DNA of 64,000 nucleotides from Natrinema caseinilyticum (GCF_024227435.1 NZ_CP100445.1:1-64000); one strand, 5' to 3'; positions 16,220 to 24,993 are shown, counted from the stretch's first letter. Numbers and translations are program-made. Notes: generated by a model not told the origin, from the letters alone.

Positions 16220-16825
16220 ATGCGAGGAGAAATCAGCGTCTTCCGACCGGTCGAAGCGTACGCAGAGACCGTCTCTTCCAGAGCTCATGGTGTCGTCGCA
16301 ATCATCTCGTTCTGTGTGTTCGTCGGAACGATCGTCTTTGGCTTCGTCCCGGTCACAAGGGAGATCGAGACCTCCGGTTATTCGACCGCAGATCTACAGG
16401 AGGCAACAACTCGGACTGAAGTAGACACCATCCTACAGGCCTTCGAACCGGTCATGGATTCGGTTGTACTCCTTTCTGTGTTGGATTACCTCTTCATCGT
16501 CGCTGGGTTCTTCCTCTTTTTCTCGCTTCACTCCATAGTGATGAAGCGACTGTCATTCGACGATCGCCTAGTTCTGGTTCCGAAGGTCGGAATGATGCTG
16601 ACCGTCTGTTCACGGCTTCTCGATTCGCTGGAAAATCTCTGGGTTATCCTGATTTACTCAAACCCCGATAGCTATTCCACCACTTTCATCAGTTTGATGA
16701 ACACCACGCAATCAGCGAAATGGCTGGTGGTCGGGGTCGAATATCCTACCCTCGGACTGGCGATTGTTCTAGTTCTTCTGGCCCAATTTACACCTCTTTT
16801 CGACGGTAAGACGTTCCGGATGTAA
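16220..16825 (+). CDS. Four-helix membrane protein of unknown function
   Basis: Unrecognised 201-residue protein. Hydrophobic segments lie at about 24-45 (VVAIISFCVFVGTIVFGFVP), 80-105 (VLLSVLDYLFIVAGFFLFFS), 118-140 and 165-185. An extracellular-like loop between the first two carries many Thr/Glu. No catalytic motif is visible. Base composition is clearly more AT-rich than the backbone, which fits acquisition with the island. Confidence 0.7.
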   Translation: MRGEISVFRPVEAYAETVSSRAHGVVAIISFCVFVGTIVFGFVPVTREIETSGYSTADLQEATTRTEVDTILQAFEPVMDSVVLLSVLDYLFIVAGFFLFFSLHSIVMKRLSFDDRLVLVPKVGMMLTVCSRLLDSLENLWVILIYSNPDSYSTTFISLMNTTQSAKWLVVGVEYPTLGLAIVLVLLAQFTPLFDGKTFRM

Positions 16826-16901
16826 TCTCAGGCTCGGTTCTGTTGAAAGCCTATGGTCAGACACTCTTTGCGGTGAAACAGCTGGTGAGTGGAGATACCA
16901 A

Positions 16902-17180
16902 TCAATTGAATAGAACGAAGAATACTATCCCACCGGCAACCACCCCGACGATGCCAAGAAAGATTGCGAACCGCCGTTCTCTAGATGTCGGGGAACGTGT
17001 CTCAAGAACCCGTTCGAGTCCAACTCCGATTGCCGCGCCTGTTGCGACAAAGGCGACCATCCCTATCGGAACCTGGGCCGACACCAGGAATGCGAGTATC
17101 CCAATGGCGAGACCAAACCACACACCTGTAACCAGCCCGTAACCAGATGGGAACTGCTCTCTGCTATGGACGTTTGGCAT
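16902..17180 (-). CDS. Small two- or three-helix membrane protein
   Basis: Unrecognised 92-residue protein with hydrophobic stretches FGLAIGILAFLVSAQVPIG, MVAFVATGAAIGVGLERVL and FAIFLGIVGVVAGGIVFFVL. The short hydrophilic N terminus PNVHSREQFPSG has no signal. Located in the AT-richer island next to IS6. Confidence 0.6.
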   Translation of the reverse strand: MPNVHSREQFPSGYGLVTGVWFGLAIGILAFLVSAQVPIGMVAFVATGAAIGVGLERVLETRSPTSRERRFAIFLGIVGVVAGGIVFFVLFN

Positions 17181-17344
17181 GAGCGTACTCGGTTCGTTAA
17201 ATTGTAGTGTTCATAAATATGTGGCTCTGTTGAAATACCCAGCATGTGATGAGACCTGACCCGGTTGTGTCAATACAGAAGACGAGTTTAGCAGAGCGTG
17301 GGACAGAGCGCGAGTAGACAGGGGACAAGTTTGATTACAGAAGT

Positions 17345-17360
17345 GGCACCGTCTAGTTAG
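17345..17360 (+). repeat. Left terminal inverted repeat of the IS6 element
   Basis: GGCACCGTCTAGTTAG, matching the right end with two differences. Confidence 0.85.
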
Positions 17361-17401
17361 CGCGGTTTGAGAAGCGAGCAGGTCGTAGAGTGAGTTTGGC
17401 T

Positions 17402-18079
17402 ATGATGCTCGCAGACCTGCTCAGCGAGTGCTACGCGGCGGAATTTGATGAAGCTTGGGAGCGTGAGCGGACGGCGACGCCCGTCAGGGTGTTCGCCGTC
17501 CGGCTCCACGCGACCGGTTGTTCACTTCGAGAGATACAAGCAATTCTTCGCTTGATTGGCGTAGAACGCTCTCATCAAGCAATCTGGCACTGGGTGCATC
17601 GGCTGGCTGACAGCGTGCCAGACCCGCCGACGGCGAAGCCGTCGCGGGTCGCCATTGATGAAACCGCTGTCAAGATCAACGGCAACTGGTCTTGGGTATA
17701 CGCTGCAATAGATTTAGACTCACGATTAATCCTTGATGTCGCAGTGTTTGGACGACGAGGCACCGATCCAGCCGCTGCATTCCTACATCGATTGACCGAG
17801 AAACACGATCTCTCCGAGACGGTGTTTCTCGTTGATGGCTACGGGTATCTGACTGCCCTCTCTCGATTAGGGTTAAGCGGTCAGCTCAACTACGTCGAGC
17901 GAAACCTCATCGAAAAGTGGTTTCAGACCTTCAAGATGCGAGCTGACCGCTTCCATAATTCATGGGTGGGCAGTCGGGCGAGCGTCAGAGAATGGCTTGA
18001 ACAGTTTGTACACTACTACAACACACAACGACCCCACCAATCACTCAATGGACAGACTCCAGCCGAGGTGCTAAACTAG
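17402..18079 (+). CDS. IS6-family transposase (DDE)
   Basis: About 225 residues, the normal length of short haloarchaeal IS6 transposases. It has an N-terminal helix-turn-helix (TGCSLREIQAILRLIGVERS) and a DDE core with Asp in VAIDETAVKINGNW, Asp in FLVDGYGYLTALSRL and Glu in NLIEKWFQTFK, then the family tail HYYNTQRPHQSLNGQTPAEV. An in-frame GTG at 17390 is the alternative start. All catalytic residues are present, so it could be active. Confidence 0.93.
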   Translation: MMLADLLSECYAAEFDEAWERERTATPVRVFAVRLHATGCSLREIQAILRLIGVERSHQAIWHWVHRLADSVPDPPTAKPSRVAIDETAVKINGNWSWVYAAIDLDSRLILDVAVFGRRGTDPAAAFLHRLTEKHDLSETVFLVDGYGYLTALSRLGLSGQLNYVERNLIEKWFQTFKMRADRFHNSWVGSRASVREWLEQFVHYYNTQRPHQSLNGQTPAEVLN

Positions 18080-18087
18080 ACAGTGCC
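18071..18087 (-). repeat. Right terminal inverted repeat of the IS6 element
   Basis: Minus strand GGCACTGTCTAGTTTAG. The transposase stop codon TAG overlaps it. Confidence 0.85.
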
Positions 18088-18097
18088 CCTGCAGCGC
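18088..18097 (+). repeat. Possible attachment site, distal copy
   Basis: CCTGCAGCGC, identical to 14956-14965 in tRNA-Arg, directly abutting the right end of IS6. Any longer match to its left would have been removed by the IS. Confidence 0.35.
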
Positions 18098-18443
18098 ACA
18101 CTTACCAACCTCCTGCTTCGCGGCTTATTCAAATCGGCTTCTGAAACCCCTTGACCCTCGAAAACCGGCTTTTCGTGGTTCTGGATGTCTCTTTTGCCGA
18201 TACAATCCCGTCAACCCGCATCCTACGCCCTCGAGCAGCACGTCGGTTTTCGTTACCAATTTCGACGGGGACGACGCGAGTGTCGACCTGGCTACCGAGA
18301 TCGACGCCGACGACGGAGAAACCCCGACCTCCACGAGTCTGCCGAGGGGTAGGCCGGGTGGCACGAGCGCAGGTTCAACACAGCAACGTGGTTCTCAGAC
18401 GTGGAAATCCTGAGACAGAGTTTATCATCGTCTGACTTGCAAA
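18098..18443. other. Gene-poor region, decayed sequence
   Basis: About 345 bases with no intact gene. A plus-strand reading containing FVTNFDGDDASVDLATEIDA keeps protein-like composition but has no start and ends at an ordinary stop. It may be a worn fragment; no family recognised. Confidence 0.3.
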
Positions 18444-19095
18444 ATGTGCTATGATATCGATGACCGGATATGGGGGCTCATGGTCATCGTGTCGATTATC
18501 GCGCTCCTGCTCGGGAGATTCGCCTGTCGAAAGCGCGACGAGGCAGGCGGGACGCCGCTGACTGCCTCTCTCGTGGTGCTCGCCGATATACAGATTTGCG
18601 ACGCGCTCGATCCGGGATCGTCGGACATCGACACGAAGTTCTTCTGGATCCGACTATCGGGTGTTCGACATTGGAGCGATGATAGCCTGGATTTATGTGG
18701 TAGTGGGGTTTTCCGGTCGTGACCGCTGGATCAACCGCCGTTCAGCCGGGGTCACAGCGGCCGTTTCGATCATCATAGCCGTCCTCTTTTTTTCTTCCGG
18801 GCACCCGGGGGGTGCGTTGTCACACTTCCGAGCGAGGGGTCGACCGGGCCGGTCATGGCCGAGTCCGTCACCCCTGGCCCGCTGTTACTTGTACCGTTTT
18901 TTTATTGCGTTCGTCTCGCTCGGCCTCGCAACCGCACTCTATATCCAGTCGTTTCTCCGGGCACGCCACCTGTACCGGACCCAGGCGGTCGCAGTCGTCG
19001 CAACTGCGATCCTGCCCTGGATGGGGGACCTACTCCAGATGTTCGGCAGAGTCACCAACCTGGACCTCACTGGCCTGTTCCTGATACCGTCGGGC
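18444..19095 (+). pseudogene. Decayed 7TM-type histidine kinase N-terminal domain
   Basis: Pieces of the membrane-sensor domain found at the N terminus of haloarchaeal PAS kinases are spread over at least two plus-strand frames. These are FFWIRLSGVRH (about 18640-18670), AWIYVVVGFSGRDRWINRRS (about 18685-18745) and, after a further shift, SFLRARHLYRTQAVAVV with ILPWMGDLLQMFG and VTNLDLTGLF (about 18950-19085). These match in order the pattern FWxRL..., YTGRDRW..RR, RF..RARHLYRxQ, PW.GN..Y.FG...NLDLT. The PAS and kinase parts are missing. Frameshifts and truncation show it is not functional. Confidence 0.6.
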
Positions 19096-19098
19096 GGT

Positions 19099-20355
19099 CT
19101 ATCGCCGTATCGTCACCTGACGGAGTCGATCGGCGACACGCTCGGGTGTCTCGACGTACGGAAGTGTCTGCCGGTAGAATCCGTACGGCGACTGCTCGAC
19201 AACCAGATCAGACCGGTCGAGCGTGACGGTCGCCGCGTCCGTGCCGGGCGGTCCTGTCCAAAACCCTCGTTCGATAGAAACGTTCCGGATCGCGTCCAGC
19301 GGAACACGCCACTGAACGGCGTTGAGCCGCGTGTCGTATGCGATCAATTCGTCCTCGTACAGCCGGTACTCCATCGCCCCGAAGGCCAACTCGAAGTGAC
19401 CGATCCCCACGAGTACGAAACTGATAACGACTGTGACGAGTGCAACGCCGCTCCCGACGACTGTCGCCGTCAGTCCACCAGTGAACGCTCCGACGAAACC
19501 CACAATGGCCACCAGGAAGAGGGCGGCAACTCGAGAAAAGACGTTGAGTATTTCCCATTCGAGTCTGGGAACGAGTCCGTCGATGACCCCTGCGATTCGA
19601 ACCGCGTGCCGGTCGGTTCTGAAGCGCTCGCTCGGTCGTTCCGTCGGCTCTGAAAGTTCGAACGAATCCGCTCCCGTCGGCGGCGAGTCTCGGTGTGTCT
19701 CGCGTGCGATCCGTCCGACGACGAGGACGACTGCGATCGTGGTGAACCCGGTTGCGGGGCCGAAGTTGGCTCCCACGTGGACGAGGTCGACAGCGACGAG
19801 CGGAAGCGCCATCAGAATCGGCCCGAGCCATCGTACGCTCGGGAGAATTCTCTTAGCGGGTGGGCGATTCGAGTGGACAAATCGCCGAAAGGCCCAGCCG
19901 TGTTTTACGACGATAGCGAGACCACCGGCAGCTAGTATCCCGAGCGTCGGCGCTGACCCGACAGTGAACGGTGGATCGAGGGACGTCGTCGTCGGCCAGA
20001 GAGCGAAGGCGGTGAGTGGTGCCGCGATGAACAGCCCAACCACGGCCGGCTTGACGTTGTGCACCGCGACCGGCGGCACCCAATCGACTGGCTGGACGGT
20101 CCCGAGCTTCGGAATCAGAAACCTGAGCGGGTTCGGGTCGCCGTTCCGGCGCATTGCTGGTGGTTCTGTTGGCGAGTACGCTTCGCGTGGCGCTGCAACC
20201 ACTGTTTGACAGAACCGCCGAACTGTCTCTCCGAGCGTGTCTCCCCAGTAGAGTAACAGCACGACGTACAGCGAAAACGGATGGATCAGGACCGCCACCA
20301 GCGCGACGAGATCGACGGACGACGCGGTCGCGCGACTGGAAATAGTGTCAGTCAT
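19099..20355 (-). CDS. Membrane protein with C-terminal bacterial-PH-like domain
   Basis: 418 residues. About eight hydrophobic segments occupy 15-330, beginning LVALVAVLIHPFSLYVVLLLYWGDTLGE, given here as LVALVAVLIHPFSLY plus VVLLLYWGDTL; that N-terminal pattern recalls DUF6498 membrane proteins. The last about 90 residues (YRLYEDELIAYDTRLNAVQW, then RNVSIERGFW, TVTLDRSDLV) form a compact beta-rich unit like the bPH domains that archaea append to membrane proteins. No enzymatic motif. Function unknown; the domain calls are by pattern only. Confidence 0.65.
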   Translation of the reverse strand: MTDTISSRATASSVDLVALVAVLIHPFSLYVVLLLYWGDTLGETVRRFCQTVVAAPREAYSPTEPPAMRRNGDPNPLRFLIPKLGTVQPVDWVPPVAVHNVKPAVVGLFIAAPLTAFALWPTTTSLDPPFTVGSAPTLGILAAGGLAIVVKHGWAFRRFVHSNRPPAKRILPSVRWLGPILMALPLVAVDLVHVGANFGPATGFTTIAVVLVVGRIARETHRDSPPTGADSFELSEPTERPSERFRTDRHAVRIAGVIDGLVPRLEWEILNVFSRVAALFLVAIVGFVGAFTGGLTATVVGSGVALVTVVISFVLVGIGHFELAFGAMEYRLYEDELIAYDTRLNAVQWRVPLDAIRNVSIERGFWTGPPGTDAATVTLDRSDLVVEQSPYGFYRQTLPYVETPERVADRLRQVTIRR

Positions 20356-20435
20356 ACGGCCAGGTTACTGGTGGAATAAAAACATGTTGTCGATCGGCTC
20401 TCCGGGGGTGAACAGTACTCGAGACTGCATTCGAG

Positions 20436-22850
20436 TCACGCGGGAAGCGTAAACGAGAACGTCGCGCCTTCTCCCAGTTCGGACTCGACCCAGATGTCAC
20501 CGCCATGGCGTTCGACGATGCGCTCACAGAGTGCGAGGCCGATACCCATCCCGTTGTACTCCTCACGGCTGTGGAGCCGATCGAAGATCGTGAACACCCG
20601 CTCTTGGTAGTCTGGGTCGATGCCGATGCCCTCGTCTTCGACCGAGATCACCCACTCCTGACTCCGCCGATCGGCGGTGACGTGGACCCGCGGCGGGTGC
20701 TCGCCGCTATACGTAATCGCGTTGTCGAGCAAGTTCTGGAGTAATTGCCGGAGCTGGCTCGCGTCACCGTCGACGCGAGGGAGGTCCTCGGTCGTGATCT
20801 CGGCGTCGGTCTCCTCGGTCTGGAACTGTAGGTCCGCACGGACGTCCTCGAGAACGGTGTTCAGGTCGACGGGTTCGAACGAATCACCGTGGGTTTCGAC
20901 CCGCGAGTATTTGAGCAGGCCGTCGATCATCTCGCGCATCCGCTCTGCGCCGTCGACGGCGAACTCGAGGAATTCCTCGCCGTCTTCGTCGAAGGCATCG
21001 CCGTATCGCTGTTCGAGCAACCGGAGGTAACTCGTCACCATCCGAAGCGGCTCTTGCAGATCGTGGGAGGCGATGTATGCGAACTGCTCGAGTCGCTCGT
21101 TCGACTCCTCGAGTTTCCGTTCGTACTCTTTCCGGTCACGGATATCCCGGGTCACCCCGCACCGGCCGGTGCGACCGTCGCCGTAATGGTAGGGGCGGAA
21201 CCGAGTTTCCACGGGGATAGTCGCTCCATCCGCCGTCTCGAATTCGTACTCGAGGACGCCGACCTCACGCTGGCCGGTGACGATCTCGGCTTCCATCTCG
21301 TTGGCGGCTTCGTTTACCGCCTCACTGTTGATGAGGGTCGGAGGTTCTCCCAGCAGTTCTTCGCGTTCGTAGCCGACGAGTTCGCAGAACGCTTCGTTGA
21401 CGAGGACGAATCGATCGTTCTCGTCGAGGGCGTATACGCCGTCCCAGACCGTTTCAACGGTTTGCTCGTAACGTTCTAACTCCTGTTGCCGCTCCTTGCG
21501 CTCGGTGATGTCGCGGAAGTAGACCGAGAGGCCTGTTTCGGACGGGTACACCCGGACGTCGAACCATTTTTCGAGGGAGGGGAGTTGTTCCTCGTAGGAG
21601 ACGAATTCTTGCGCCTCGAGCGCGTGGCGGAACGCCTCATCGCCGCGCGTCTCGCGGGCGTCGGGAAACACGTCCCACACCGCTTCGCCGAGTAATTCCG
21701 CTTCAGAGCGTTGAAGGAGTTTTGCCGCCTGCTCGTTGACGTGGGTAAACCGGAGCTGATCGTCGACGGCGTAGAACGCGTCGGAGATTCGGCCGAGAAT
21801 TCGCTGGAGTTCGCTTTCGAGGTTCTGTTCGCGTCGATACCGATCGGTCATATCACGGGTGACTTTCAAGAATCCACGGACGGTTCCGTCGTCGGCCCGA
21901 ATTGCAGCGATCGTGACGTTCGCCCTGAACCGCGTTCCGTCGTTCCTGATGCGCCATCCCTCGTCTTCGATCGAGCCCGTCTCGGCCGCTTGCTCGAGAT
22001 TTCGTTCGGGAACGCCCGCTGCTCGATCTTCTTCGGTGTAGAACGTCGAAATGTGTTCGCCCAGCACCTCGTCTGGCCTGTAGCCTTTGATCCGTTCGGC
22101 ACCAGCGTTCCAGCTGCGGACGTAGCCGTCCGCATCGAGCATGAAGATCGCGTACTCCTCGACGGCGTCGACCAGCGTTTCGAACCGCGTCTGCTCGTCC
22201 CGCAGGGCGCGTTCTGATCGTTTCTGTTCGGTAACGTCGTAATAGAGTTCGACGCGGCCGCCGGCGAACGCGCCGGATTCGATCGGCTTGCTCCGGTGCT
22301 CGAGCCAGCGCGCGTCGCGACCTTCGCCCGCGGTCACGTGACACTCGAACCGTTCTGCGTACGTATTCTCCTCGTAGGTTGCCAACACTGTCTCGGCGAG
22401 CGAGTCTCCGTCCTCGACGATCGGAGCGATCCGATCCTCGACGAGTTCGCGCTTATCCCGCCCGATGACGTACGCGCGATCGAGGCCGAAATACCGTTCG
22501 AGCGTGTCGTTGATCCAGGCCACGTTGTACTCGTCGTCGAGGACGAACACCCCCACGGCAGCGTCATCGAGAACGTCCTCGACGAGAGAGTCGGCGACGG
22601 TCGGCCGCTCCTCGGCGTCGCCGGCTCGAGTACCGGTCGGCTGGTGCGGTCGCCACCACACGCGGCCGTTCGACCCCGCTTTCTTGGTCTCCAATTCGCC
22701 GTGGTCGACGAGTCGCTCGAGGCGCTCGTACGTGCTTCGGCGACCGAGGTCGAGTTGATCCGCCACCTCGATCGTCGTCTGTGGGGCTCCGAAAGCGTCG
22801 AAAAGCGCGAGTGTCTCTCGGAGACTTTCGGTCAGCGAACTCTTGGTCAC
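20436..22850 (-). CDS. Multi-PAS sensor histidine kinase with N-terminal HTH
   Basis: About 804 residues. Order: winged HTH (about 5-65: TIEVADQLDLGRRSTYERLE); PAS1 (DDAAVGVFVLDDEYNVAWIN); PAS2 (EEYAIFMLDADGYVRSWNAG, GEHISTFYTEEDRA); PAS3 (ISDAFYAVDDQLRFTHVNEQ); PAS4 (VWDGVYALDENDRFVLVNEA); HisKA with phospho-acceptor His in YIASHDLQEPLRMVTSYLRL; HATPase with N box QNLLDNAITYSGEHPP and G boxes DEGIGIDPDYQ and GMGIGLALCERIVE. No transmembrane helix, so it is cytoplasmic and probably redox- or ligand-sensing. GTG 22850 is chosen because a TATA box (minus GGTTTATACTGTA, near 22874-22886) stands about 27 bases upstream; TTG 22865 is the longer alternative. Confidence 0.92.
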   Translation of the reverse strand: MTKSSLTESLRETLALFDAFGAPQTTIEVADQLDLGRRSTYERLERLVDHGELETKKAGSNGRVWWRPHQPTGTRAGDAEERPTVADSLVEDVLDDAAVGVFVLDDEYNVAWINDTLERYFGLDRAYVIGRDKRELVEDRIAPIVEDGDSLAETVLATYEENTYAERFECHVTAGEGRDARWLEHRSKPIESGAFAGGRVELYYDVTEQKRSERALRDEQTRFETLVDAVEEYAIFMLDADGYVRSWNAGAERIKGYRPDEVLGEHISTFYTEEDRAAGVPERNLEQAAETGSIEDEGWRIRNDGTRFRANVTIAAIRADDGTVRGFLKVTRDMTDRYRREQNLESELQRILGRISDAFYAVDDQLRFTHVNEQAAKLLQRSEAELLGEAVWDVFPDARETRGDEAFRHALEAQEFVSYEEQLPSLEKWFDVRVYPSETGLSVYFRDITERKERQQELERYEQTVETVWDGVYALDENDRFVLVNEAFCELVGYEREELLGEPPTLINSEAVNEAANEMEAEIVTGQREVGVLEYEFETADGATIPVETRFRPYHYGDGRTGRCGVTRDIRDRKEYERKLEESNERLEQFAYIASHDLQEPLRMVTSYLRLLEQRYGDAFDEDGEEFLEFAVDGAERMREMIDGLLKYSRVETHGDSFEPVDLNTVLEDVRADLQFQTEETDAEITTEDLPRVDGDASQLRQLLQNLLDNAITYSGEHPPRVHVTADRRSQEWVISVEDEGIGIDPDYQERVFTIFDRLHSREEYNGMGIGLALCERIVERHGGDIWVESELGEGATFSFTLPA

Positions 22851-22851
22851 G

Positions 22852-22881
22852 ACAGTATACGACAAGGTACTTTACAGTATA
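22852..22881 (-). promoter_or_regulatory. Promoter with direct repeat, histidine kinase gene
   Basis: Two copies of ACAGTATA (plus strand 22852-22859 and 22874-22881), 22 bases apart, or two helical turns. The distal one forms part of the TATA box of the kinase gene. Could be a regulator site, or TATA sequence by chance. Confidence 0.4.
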
Positions 22882-23764
22882 AACCCTCCGCCCACGGAGG
22901 ACAAAGGCGCGCCCGGTGGCCCGCTGGTCGGGAAACTGGCGGTAGACCACCCGCAGATCAGCGGGTGCTCGACTTCGAACGCGGTACCCTCACCTCTCTC
23001 GCGGGGGATACCCCACGAGACTCGGGTCGGAACGCCGATACTGTCCGATCGTCCCGACACGGGCGTGGCGCGTCGGTCCGCATCCAGGACGGCGACGGGC
23101 CGCCGAAATCGGTCGTGCGGCGATTCACGCACGGCCTCGAGGCCGAGGTTCTCTCGCTTTCGACAGAGAGACGGTTCCCTCGAGCGGGACCGGTCAGCCG
23201 TCTTCCTCGATTCGAGAAAAGGAGCGACTGCCACACTCACAGCCGCTTCGGGAACCGAACGGTATGATCTGCCCGCCAGAATCGCGCGTCGATGCATACA
23301 CTGATCCACAATCGTCGCAAGCCGCGAGAAAACGGCTCCACCTCTCGTCGCCTCCTGTCACTTACTATTTAGTATAGATACCAAATCACTTAGGTCCACC
23401 CGAATCGGAAACCGACAGTCGACGGTTCCGGCACCGAAACACCGATCGCGACGAACGCGGTCAATTCGAGTATCCGCAACGTCAGTCCGACCCTCTCTCG
23501 TTTGTCGTGGAAGTTCCCCGCGACGGACTCCCGTAGTACGCGACGAGGGAGAGGTCGGCGGCGCTGCCAAACGATAGCAACACGCCGATGGACCAGTACG
23601 ACTCGAGCCCCGAGAACGCGGCGGGACCCATTCACCCGGAACTGCGCGACCGAGTACACTCGCAGACGAGTTTGCGAAACAGCAATTCCGTTCCGTCCGG
23701 ACGCGACCGTCGAAGTGTGGCGTGATTTACACTCGCTTTGGGTCAATTCTGTCTCGCCCCTTCC
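22882..23764. other. Gene-poor region of about 0.9 kb
   Basis: No convincing intact gene. The minus strand at 23390-23640 has protein-like readings in two frames (SYWSIGVLLSFGSAADLSLV, then LTLRILELTAFVAIGVSVPE) that could be one decayed small membrane protein. An AT-rich stretch at 23362-23382 contains TACTATTTAGTA, a short inverted repeat (TACTA/TAGTA), and could be a promoter or operator. Confidence 0.35.
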
Positions 23765-24142
23765 TTAGCCCCCGGATCCGATCCCGTCGTCCATGTCTTC
23801 AGCCCACTCGAGAAGGGGCTCGAGGTGGTGACTCAGGTCTCGACCGGTCTCCGTGAGTTCGTACTCGACCCGCGGTGGAATTTCAGCATACTGTTCGCGG
23901 GCGAGAATTCCGGCCTCGACGAACTCGTCGAGTCTCTTCGAAAGCGTCGAACTGCTCACTTCGTCGAACGTCTCCTCGATGTCTCCATACCGTGCCGGGC
24001 CGATCGCACCGACCACACAGACGAGTTGCATCGCGTAGCGACGGCTGAGGAGATCCATCACTCCTCCGAGCGGACAGAGACAGTCGTGGTCGTTCTTCGG
24101 CGAGGGTGGCGCGTCTGTTACTGTGTCGGAGGTGTCCACCAT
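23765..24142 (-). CDS. HxlR-family winged-helix regulator
   Basis: 125-residue DNA-binding regulator. The HxlR/DUF24 pattern is clear: CPLGGVMDLLSRRYAMQLVC (helix 1 with the conserved Cys-Pro and the W/R-Y-x-x-x-L run), ARYGDIEETFDEVSSSTLSK (recognition helix), RLDEFVEAGILAREQY, and PRVEYELTETGRDL (wing). Such regulators often respond to aldehydes or redox change through the N-terminal Cys; here CLCP has two Cys. A TATA-like GTATAAGG (minus, 24164-24171) about 27 bases upstream implies a leaderless transcript. Confidence 0.9.
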   Translation of the reverse strand: MVDTSDTVTDAPPSPKNDHDCLCPLGGVMDLLSRRYAMQLVCVVGAIGPARYGDIEETFDEVSSSTLSKRLDEFVEAGILAREQYAEIPPRVEYELTETGRDLSHHLEPLLEWAEDMDDGIGSGG

Positions 24143-24421
24143 AGGTTTCGTTCACCGCACCGGGCCTTATACTTTGATAGTGGCAGTATTGCTAGTTCGG
24201 GTTCCAAAGCTACTCTTCGTCCGTGGATAGCGTGGCTCGCGGCGAGCGGTCGGACGGTGGCCGAGTGGGAGGAACCCGCCGACGTTCGACGCGTACTGAC
24301 AGAACCGATGCCAGCGTCCGGTTGCGAAAATACAGTTTTGAACACTATGTATGGAATACAATGGAGTAGCATGCCCAAAATCGAATAGTATGTTCAGATT
24401 TATCGGACAAACTCTTTGCGA

Positions 24422-24637
24422 ATGACTGTCAAACATCATCATATGGACGACGTGGTAATCGATCTAGATGGGAGGGCGGAAGTAGATCTGCAGACCGTAG
24501 ACGTTGGAGTCGCGGGAGACACGGTCGCGTTCGGAATCGAGGGAGTAATTCGGGAGGTCGATGATGACGTTCTGGATGGCCTCAGCGGGAAGTCTCTCAC
24601 CCCGACGGAGATTCACTTTTCCGTGGCCGACGACTGA
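24422..24637 (+). CDS. Small acidic protein of unknown function
   Basis: 71 residues (TVKHHHMDDVVIDLDGRAEV, then DTVAFGIEGVIREVDDDVLD), beta-rich and acidic. No motif recognised. ATG 24422 follows an AT-rich leader (AATAGTATGTTCAGATTTAT at about 24385-24405) that could hold the promoter. A shorter start at ATG 24443 is possible. Confidence 0.55.
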   Translation: MTVKHHHMDDVVIDLDGRAEVDLQTVDVGVAGDTVAFGIEGVIREVDDDVLDGLSGKSLTPTEIHFSVADD

Positions 24638-24663
24638 GCGGGTTCGCCGAGTGTGGGTGAGCG

Positions 24664-24993
24664 TTACCGGGGTTTCCCGTCGGAACGATGGAGGGAGATG
24701 ATTCCGTCGGCTTGGATACGAACGACGTAATCGTCGTATCGAAAGGAGACGCGGCCGCCGGAGTCGCGCGGTGTCCCGTCAGAGAGCGGCCGAAACAGCG
24801 CATCGAGGGCGTCAGAATCGACGAAATCGGCAAGCACGGCTAATTCTTCCGGTTCGGTATCGGTGAGTGTGGTAACTGCCCGGATGAGTTCCCCACTGAC
24901 CAGGTCCGAACTCGGATCGAAGGTCGTCCGATAGCGCTGCTCCCCCGGTTTGTCGCTGTGGCGATCAGAATCACCGTCGTGGTGGTCGGTCAT
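24664..24993 (-). CDS. HalOD1 output-domain protein
   Basis: Haloarchaeal output domain 1, found alone or attached to response regulators and sensor proteins; the ligand is unknown. About 109 residues: a His/Asp-rich N terminus (DHHDGDSDRHSD), then the domain core LIRAVTTLTDTEPEELAVLA, DSDALDALFRPLSDGTPRDS, GRVSFRYDDYVVRIQADGII. ATG 24993 is preferred over a longer in-frame start because the acidic N terminus is typical. Confidence 0.85.
   Translation of the reverse strand: MTDHHDGDSDRHSDKPGEQRYRTTFDPSSDLVSGELIRAVTTLTDTEPEELAVLADFVDSDALDALFRPLSDGTPRDSGGRVSFRYDDYVVRIQADGIISLHRSDGKPR

Larger units (their letters stand above)
17345..18087 (+). mobile_element. IS6-family insertion sequence
   Basis: Element of 743 bases bounded by inverted repeats GGCACCGTCTAGTTAG (17345-17360) and, on the other strand, GGCACTGTCTAGTTTAG (18087 back to 18071). 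It encodes one complete IS6 transposase whose stop codon lies inside the right repeat. The 8-base flanks differ (ACAGAAGT left, CCTGCAGC right), so there is no target duplication. That suggests a deletion or recombination after insertion, or an adjacent rearrangement. Confidence 0.9.
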
